Source: an uncultured Opitutaceae bacterium (GTDB lineage Bacteria > Verrucomicrobiota > Verrucomicrobiia > Opitutales > Opitutaceae). From it: a stretch of 9,113 nt of DNA. The notes under the pieces were generated by a model. It was given only the letters and a program-made list of their open reading frames with translations. It had not been told where the DNA came from and searched no databases. Position 1 is the stretch's first letter. Every line of letters starts with the position of its first letter. The translations under genes and the position numbers were made by a program. The stretch is taken from the NCBI GenBank assembly GCA_937902865.1, contig CALFNJ010000085.1, positions 1 through 9,113 of the forward strand, in the 5' to 3' direction. Shown one piece after another: positions 5,577 to 9,113 of the stretch.

Positions 5577-8393
5577 TCAGGCGCCGGCCGCCGCGGCCGG
5601 CGCCGGAGCGGCGGGGGCGATCACGACGGCGAGGGCGTCGCGCAGCGCGTGGAGCCGGCCGTTGCCCTCGATCGGGGCGTGGTCGGCGCTCTCGATATAG
5701 AACGTGTCGATCGCGACGCCGCGCTCGGTGCCGATGCGGGCGAAGGTGATGTCGAAGCCGTGATCGGAGATCGTCTTCGCCAGCTGATAAAGGAGGCCGA
5801 TCTGGTCGTAGGCCTGCACTTCCACAATCGTGCGCTGCATCGAGAGCTCGTGGTAGACCTCGACGGTGGGAGGGAAGGAGCTGTGCAGCACCTCGCCCTT
5901 GCTGGAGGAGAGGAGCTGTCGGCCGGTGTGCTTTTTCGCCTGGGCGACGATTTCCGGGTAGAGATCCTTGTTCGAAACCAGCGCGGCCTCGATGTTGCGG
6001 GCGAACGTCTCCTGCGCCGCGGTGCTCTGGACCACGCCACGGCCCGCCTCGACGACGTAGAACGTGTCGATCGCGATATGGTCGCTGCGCGAGATGACCT
6101 TGGCGCCGAGAATGGAAAGGCCGGCCACGCTGAAGGCACCCGCGAGCTTGTAGAACAGGCCGGCGCGATCCCAGGTGACGACATTGACGACGGTGAGCGA
6201 GCGGTTGAGGTCGTCCTTCCATTCGATCACCGGCTTGAGCGAGCCGACGGAATCGGCCTCGGTGATCGACTTGAGCAGCCGGCTCACCATCTGGATGTGC
6301 AGGGCGATCTCCCCGGAGTCGGTGTGGATGAAGTAACGCTCGGGGAGCAGGTTGAAATGGGCGGTGATCTCGTCGGAGCTGATGCCGGGGATCTGTTTCG
6401 CGATGAGTTCCTGATAGATCATTTGCTTTTTCTCCTGATAACCCAGGTCGAGGGCAGCCCCGAGATTGAGGCGTTCGAGCGTGGTGCGGAAGAGAGTCGT
6501 GTGCAGGGTGTCCTTGTAGCTGTTCCAGAGACTCGCGGCGGTGCCGCGCGCGTCGCAGAACGTGTGCACGTAGAGATGGCGCAGCCGGTCGGCGTCGCCG
6601 ACGATTTCGGCAAAGGCGCTGGCGGTCTGGGGATCATCCACGTCCCGCTTCTGCCAGAAGCGTGCCATCACGAGGTGATTCTTGATGATGAAGGCCACCA
6701 GTTCGCGGTTCTGCGGCGCGATCTGCAGCCGCTCGAGCAGAGGCAGGGCGATTTTGACGCCGCTCTCGGCGTGGCCCTGGATGCCCTCGGCCTTGCCGAT
6801 GTCGTGGAGCAGCAGCGTGACATAAAGCAGCTCCGGCTCGGGCGTGTCGTGGAGCGCGGCCCGGTATTTCAGGGTGATCGGTTCCGCCTCGGAGAAGACG
6901 AGATCGAGCTGCCGGATGGCGGCGAGCGTGTGCACATCCGCGGTGTAGCGATGGTAGTACTCGTGCTGGACGAGGCAGGTGAGCTTGTCGAATTCCGGGA
7001 TGAAGCGTCCCAGCACGCCGAGCTCGTGCATGAGATTGAGCGTGGGAAAAACGGCCCCGGCCTCGGAAAGGATGGCGCGGAAGCTGACATTGGCGTCGGT
7101 CGAGAACCGGACCTTGCGCGTGATCAGCGGCAGCGATTCCCGGATGAGCGTGGTGAGGTGAAAATCCGGGGCGCAGCCGAGCTGCTGGCAGTGGCGGAAG
7201 ACCCGGATGAGCCGCTCGGGATCCTCCTGGAACACCTCGGGCTTTTCGGAGGCGAGCTCGTGCCCGCGCAGCACGAAGCCGTCGAAGCGCTTGGCGCGCT
7301 GGAAGCGCTGGAGGCGGAGCGACTCGCGGAAGGAAAGCAGCCGGCCGCCGCGCTCGCGGTCGAGGCCGAGCGCGAGACGGTTCTCGATGATCTTCGACAC
7401 GCGGTAGATCGTCTGGGCCGCGTGGTAGTAGTCGTGCATGAACGCCTCGACGCGGCCCAGCATCTCCTGCTGGGAATACCCGAGGTCGAGGGCGAGCTTG
7501 GGCTGGATATCGAGCGAGAGCAGGTCGGATGCGTGCTTGCTCTGGAAGTGCAGCTCGTTGCGGACGCGCAGGAGAAAGTTGTAAGCGCGCTGGAAATCGC
7601 GGAGCTCGTTTCGGCGCAGGTAATTCTGCGCCTGCAATTCATCCATCTCCGTGATGCCGAGCTTCACCCGCGCCATCCAGAGGGCGTTCTGGTAATCGCG
7701 CAGGCCGCCGACGCCGTTCTTGATATCGGGCTCCTGGAGGAAAACGGTGTCGCCGTACTTGGCGCGCCGCGCGCCCTGGTCGGCGAGGCGGGCGGCGATG
7801 TAGCCCTTCGGATCCTCGGCGAGGTAGAAGCTCCGGTAGGCCTGGGCAAAGGTGTCGTAGAGGCCGGGCGAGCCGGCGATCAAACGAGCCTCGAGCAGCG
7901 CGGTCTTGGTCTGGATATCCTTTCGCGCCTCGACGAACACATCATCAAGCGTGCGGGTGGAGTGTCCGACCTTCAGGCCGCAGTCCCAGAGGATGTAGAG
8001 GATCTCGTTGGTGAGGTGTTCCTGGAGCGGCTTCATCGCGGCGGGCTTCGTCTTCGCCGAGAAGAGGAACATGATGTCGATGTCGCTGAGCGGGCTGAGC
8101 TCGCTCCGGCCATAACCGCCGAGGGCGATCAGCGCGACGGGCGAGGGCAGGTTCCCGTGGAGACGGGTGTAGGCCTCGATCGCATAGTCGAAAAGGTGGG
8201 CGAGCAGCGTATCGATCATCGCCGCGCGGGCATGCGCGACCTTGAGGCCGGGGTCGCCCGCCTCGTGGCGCATGCGGATCATCGCGCTTTCGAGGCGGAG
8301 GAAGGTCTTGCAGGCGGCGAGCCGCTTGTCGGTCGGAACCTCGCCCGTGAAGTTCAGGCGTTCGCGGGCGTGTTGTTGCAGGCGGCCGGGCAT
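5577..8393 (-). CDS. glnD: Bifunctional [protein-PII] uridylyltransferase/uridylyl-removing enzyme
   Basis: The 938-residue product (E. coli GlnD is 890) has the full family layout. The nucleotidyltransferase motif GGYGRSELSPLSDID spans 92-106, with metal-binding Asp104 and Asp106. The PII-uridylyltransferase core follows. The HD hydrolase domain has DVHTL (His488), LLHDIGK (His530-Asp531), GHAESG (His541), KNHLVM, and an HTFCDARGT stretch matching the E. coli TVADICATN region. Two C-terminal ACT domains (about 732-811 and 854-926) should bind glutamine, so uridylylation and deuridylylation should both be intact. A Pro/Ala-rich tail VIAPAAPAPAAAAGA ends the protein. It acts in the cytoplasm on PII proteins; no glnB is in the window. 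The frame extends to a TTG at 8435 (952 residues), but ATG 8393 has TCTCC directly before it and is preferred. The gene ends 5 nt before the GTTCAACG repeat. Confidence 0.96.
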   Translation of the reverse strand: MPGRLQQHARERLNFTGEVPTDKRLAACKTFLRLESAMIRMRHEAGDPGLKVAHARAAMIDTLLAHLFDYAIEAYTRLHGNLPSPVALIALGGYGRSELSPLSDIDIMFLFSAKTKPAAMKPLQEHLTNEILYILWDCGLKVGHSTRTLDDVFVEARKDIQTKTALLEARLIAGSPGLYDTFAQAYRSFYLAEDPKGYIAARLADQGARRAKYGDTVFLQEPDIKNGVGGLRDYQNALWMARVKLGITEMDELQAQNYLRRNELRDFQRAYNFLLRVRNELHFQSKHASDLLSLDIQPKLALDLGYSQQEMLGRVEAFMHDYYHAAQTIYRVSKIIENRLALGLDRERGGRLLSFRESLRLQRFQRAKRFDGFVLRGHELASEKPEVFQEDPERLIRVFRHCQQLGCAPDFHLTTLIRESLPLITRKVRFSTDANVSFRAILSEAGAVFPTLNLMHELGVLGRFIPEFDKLTCLVQHEYYHRYTADVHTLAAIRQLDLVFSEAEPITLKYRAALHDTPEPELLYVTLLLHDIGKAEGIQGHAESGVKIALPLLERLQIAPQNRELVAFIIKNHLVMARFWQKRDVDDPQTASAFAEIVGDADRLRHLYVHTFCDARGTAASLWNSYKDTLHTTLFRTTLERLNLGAALDLGYQEKKQMIYQELIAKQIPGISSDEITAHFNLLPERYFIHTDSGEIALHIQMVSRLLKSITEADSVGSLKPVIEWKDDLNRSLTVVNVVTWDRAGLFYKLAGAFSVAGLSILGAKVISRSDHIAIDTFYVVEAGRGVVQSTAAQETFARNIEAALVSNKDLYPEIVAQAKKHTGRQLLSSSKGEVLHSSFPPTVEVYHELSMQRTIVEVQAYDQIGLLYQLAKTISDHGFDITFARIGTERGVAIDTFYIESADHAPIEGNGRLHALRDALAVVIAPAAPAPAAAAGA

Positions 8394-8398
8394 GGAGA
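8394..8398 (-). promoter_or_regulatory. TCTCC tract directly before the glnD ATG
   Basis: The minus strand reads CGCTTCTCC immediately before ATG 8393. There is no Shine-Dalgarno element. The tract matches those before the other minus-strand starts and helps choose ATG 8393 over TTG 8435. Confidence 0.35.
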
Positions 8399-8494
8399 AG
8401 CGGGGCACAGTGGACGGGAAACTCCGGTCGCGCAAAGCGGGAAAAGTGCCAACCGAACGTGGAAATCAGGAACTTCGGAAAACGGAGGGGCTCG

Positions 8495-8595
8495 AGGTGG
8501 AACGCGTTGTCCCTAACGCGTTTCGACGCTGAAGGCGTGAAGACGTCGCAATGTGGGCGGAGTCGACAACGCGTTGGGGACAACGCGTTCCACCT
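8495..8595. repeat. 28-bp inverted repeat, AACGCGTT family, between the PEP-CTERM gene and glnD
   Basis: Arms 8495-8522 and 8568-8595 are inverted copies matching at 27 of 28 positions, separated by 45 nt. The single mismatch is a T-G pair in plus-strand RNA. Each arm contains AACGCGTT twice. After a one-base bulge the stem can continue with TCGAC/GTCGA. It begins 5 nt downstream of the PEP-CTERM stop in the direction of transcription and ends 101 nt upstream of the glnD ATG. Translation gives VERVVPNA in both directions, a repeat-derived chance peptide. No T-run follows. Confidence 0.88.
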
Positions 8596-8600
8596 TCGCC

Positions 8601-9113
8601 TCAGCCGCGGCTAAAGCGGCGGCGGAAACGCCAGCAGGCGAGCCCGAGGACGCCGGTCGCGAGCAGCGCCGCGGTGCCGGGTTCGGGAATCGGGACAAAG
8701 CGGAAGTTGTCGATGAAGATATAGTCGTCCGAGGTCCCACCCAAGGCCAGGGTCACGTGCGAGATGGCGGAGCCGGACCCCACGCCCAGGCCGAAGAAGT
8801 CCTGGTTGTTGCTGTTGAAGACCGGACTGATCGTCCGTGTGGCGAGCAAAGTGCCGGCACCGTCAAAAGCGTTGAGCGTCCAGGGAGCGTCCGAAGCGCC
8901 GAAATTGAAGCCGAAAGCGGTGACCGGTAAGCTGAAGTCGATCGTGACGGTGAAATTGGGATTGCCGGAATAGGTCGCGCCGTTGTCCAGCGACTGGCCC
9001 TGGGTGTTGTACTGCCCGGCGTAAACCGAATCCACGCTCAGCCCCGAGTTCACATTCGAGCCGAACGTCACGGTGGAAACCAAAAGAGTGTTGTAGGCGG
9101 AGTTCGGAGCGAC
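8601..9113 (-). CDS. PEP-CTERM sorting-domain protein, N-terminus cut by window edge
   Basis: The frame is open from base 9113 to the stop at 8601, giving the last 170 residues. The signal peptide must lie beyond the right edge; a TTG at 9083 is internal and not a credible start. The body is rich in Gly, Ser, Thr, Asn and short beta strands (VTIDFSLPVTAFGFNFGA, FIDNFRFV), as in beta-sandwich extracellular proteins. The C-terminus is a complete PEP-CTERM signal: PIPEPG with PEP at 143-145, a hydrophobic helix GTAALLATGVLGLACW, then RFRRRFSRG. In this system exosortase (EpsH/XrtA-type) recognises the motif and processes the protein for export or surface attachment. No exosortase gene is present here. 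The ligand or role is unknown. The gene ends 5 nt before the AACGCGTT inverted repeat. Confidence 0.87.
   Translation of the reverse strand, partial: VAPNSAYNTLLVSTVTFGSNVNSGLSVDSVYAGQYNTQGQSLDNGATYSGNPNFTVTIDFSLPVTAFGFNFGASDAPWTLNAFDGAGTLLATRTISPVFNSNNQDFFGLGVGSGSAISHVTLALGGTSDDYIFIDNFRFVPIPEPGTAALLATGVLGLACWRFRRRFSRG

Noticed and set aside
5562..8516. 984-codon open frame on the plus strand opposite glnD
   Set aside because: It lies entirely opposite the clearly real glnD. Its product is a low-complexity mix of Glu, Asp, Arg, Ala, Leu and Val with no domain, as expected when a GC-rich gene is read in antisense.

Overview
The window comes from a GC-rich bacterial chromosome. It carries a PEP-CTERM exosortase substrate, a full-length GlnD, an ECF-type sigma factor with a hydrophobic Ala-rich tail, and several families of intergenic inverted repeats whose chance translations look like NLCVLCVSV, KSKIENPKSKI, NVQRPTFN and VERVVPNAL. 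That mix best fits Verrucomicrobia, probably Opitutaceae. The taxonomic call is an inference from gene content and repeats, not from a marker gene.

Layout. Positions 1-666 (minus) hold an ECF-like sigma factor cut by the left edge. Positions 667-1003 are non-coding, with a CACAGAGA-type inverted repeat and an intrinsic terminator for the next gene. A small lipoprotein of unknown role lies at 1004-1564 (minus). After a divergent spacer come two plus-strand genes: a doubtful 56-residue membrane peptide (1818-1988) and a zinc-binding HNH endonuclease (2187-2804). A 32-bp inverted repeat separates the HNH gene from a convergent 70-residue two-helix membrane protein (2973-3185, minus). Upstream of that on the minus strand are a soluble double-GAF histidine kinase (3389-5101), a 475-nt non-coding spacer of nested palindromes, glnD (5577-8393), another inverted repeat, and the PEP-CTERM protein cut by the right edge (8601-9113).

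How the genes may work together. GlnD uridylylates and deuridylylates PII proteins in response to glutamine. The kinase downstream has an NtrB-like HEIRNP core and two GAF sensor domains and lacks membrane segments, so a role in nitrogen or metabolic signalling is plausible but unproven. No response regulator, glnB or amtB is visible. The other genes look like independent units.

The least expected signals are non-coding. Five of the seven gene 3' ends are followed within 3-24 nt by a long inverted repeat, drawn from four different sequence families. A set of nearly concentric palindromes fills the glnD-kinase gap. All five minus-strand genes with a visible start have a pyrimidine TCTC or TCTCCC tract directly before ATG instead of a Shine-Dalgarno sequence. 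I found no tRNA, rRNA, CRISPR array, transposase or prophage gene, and no clear multi-gene novel system.
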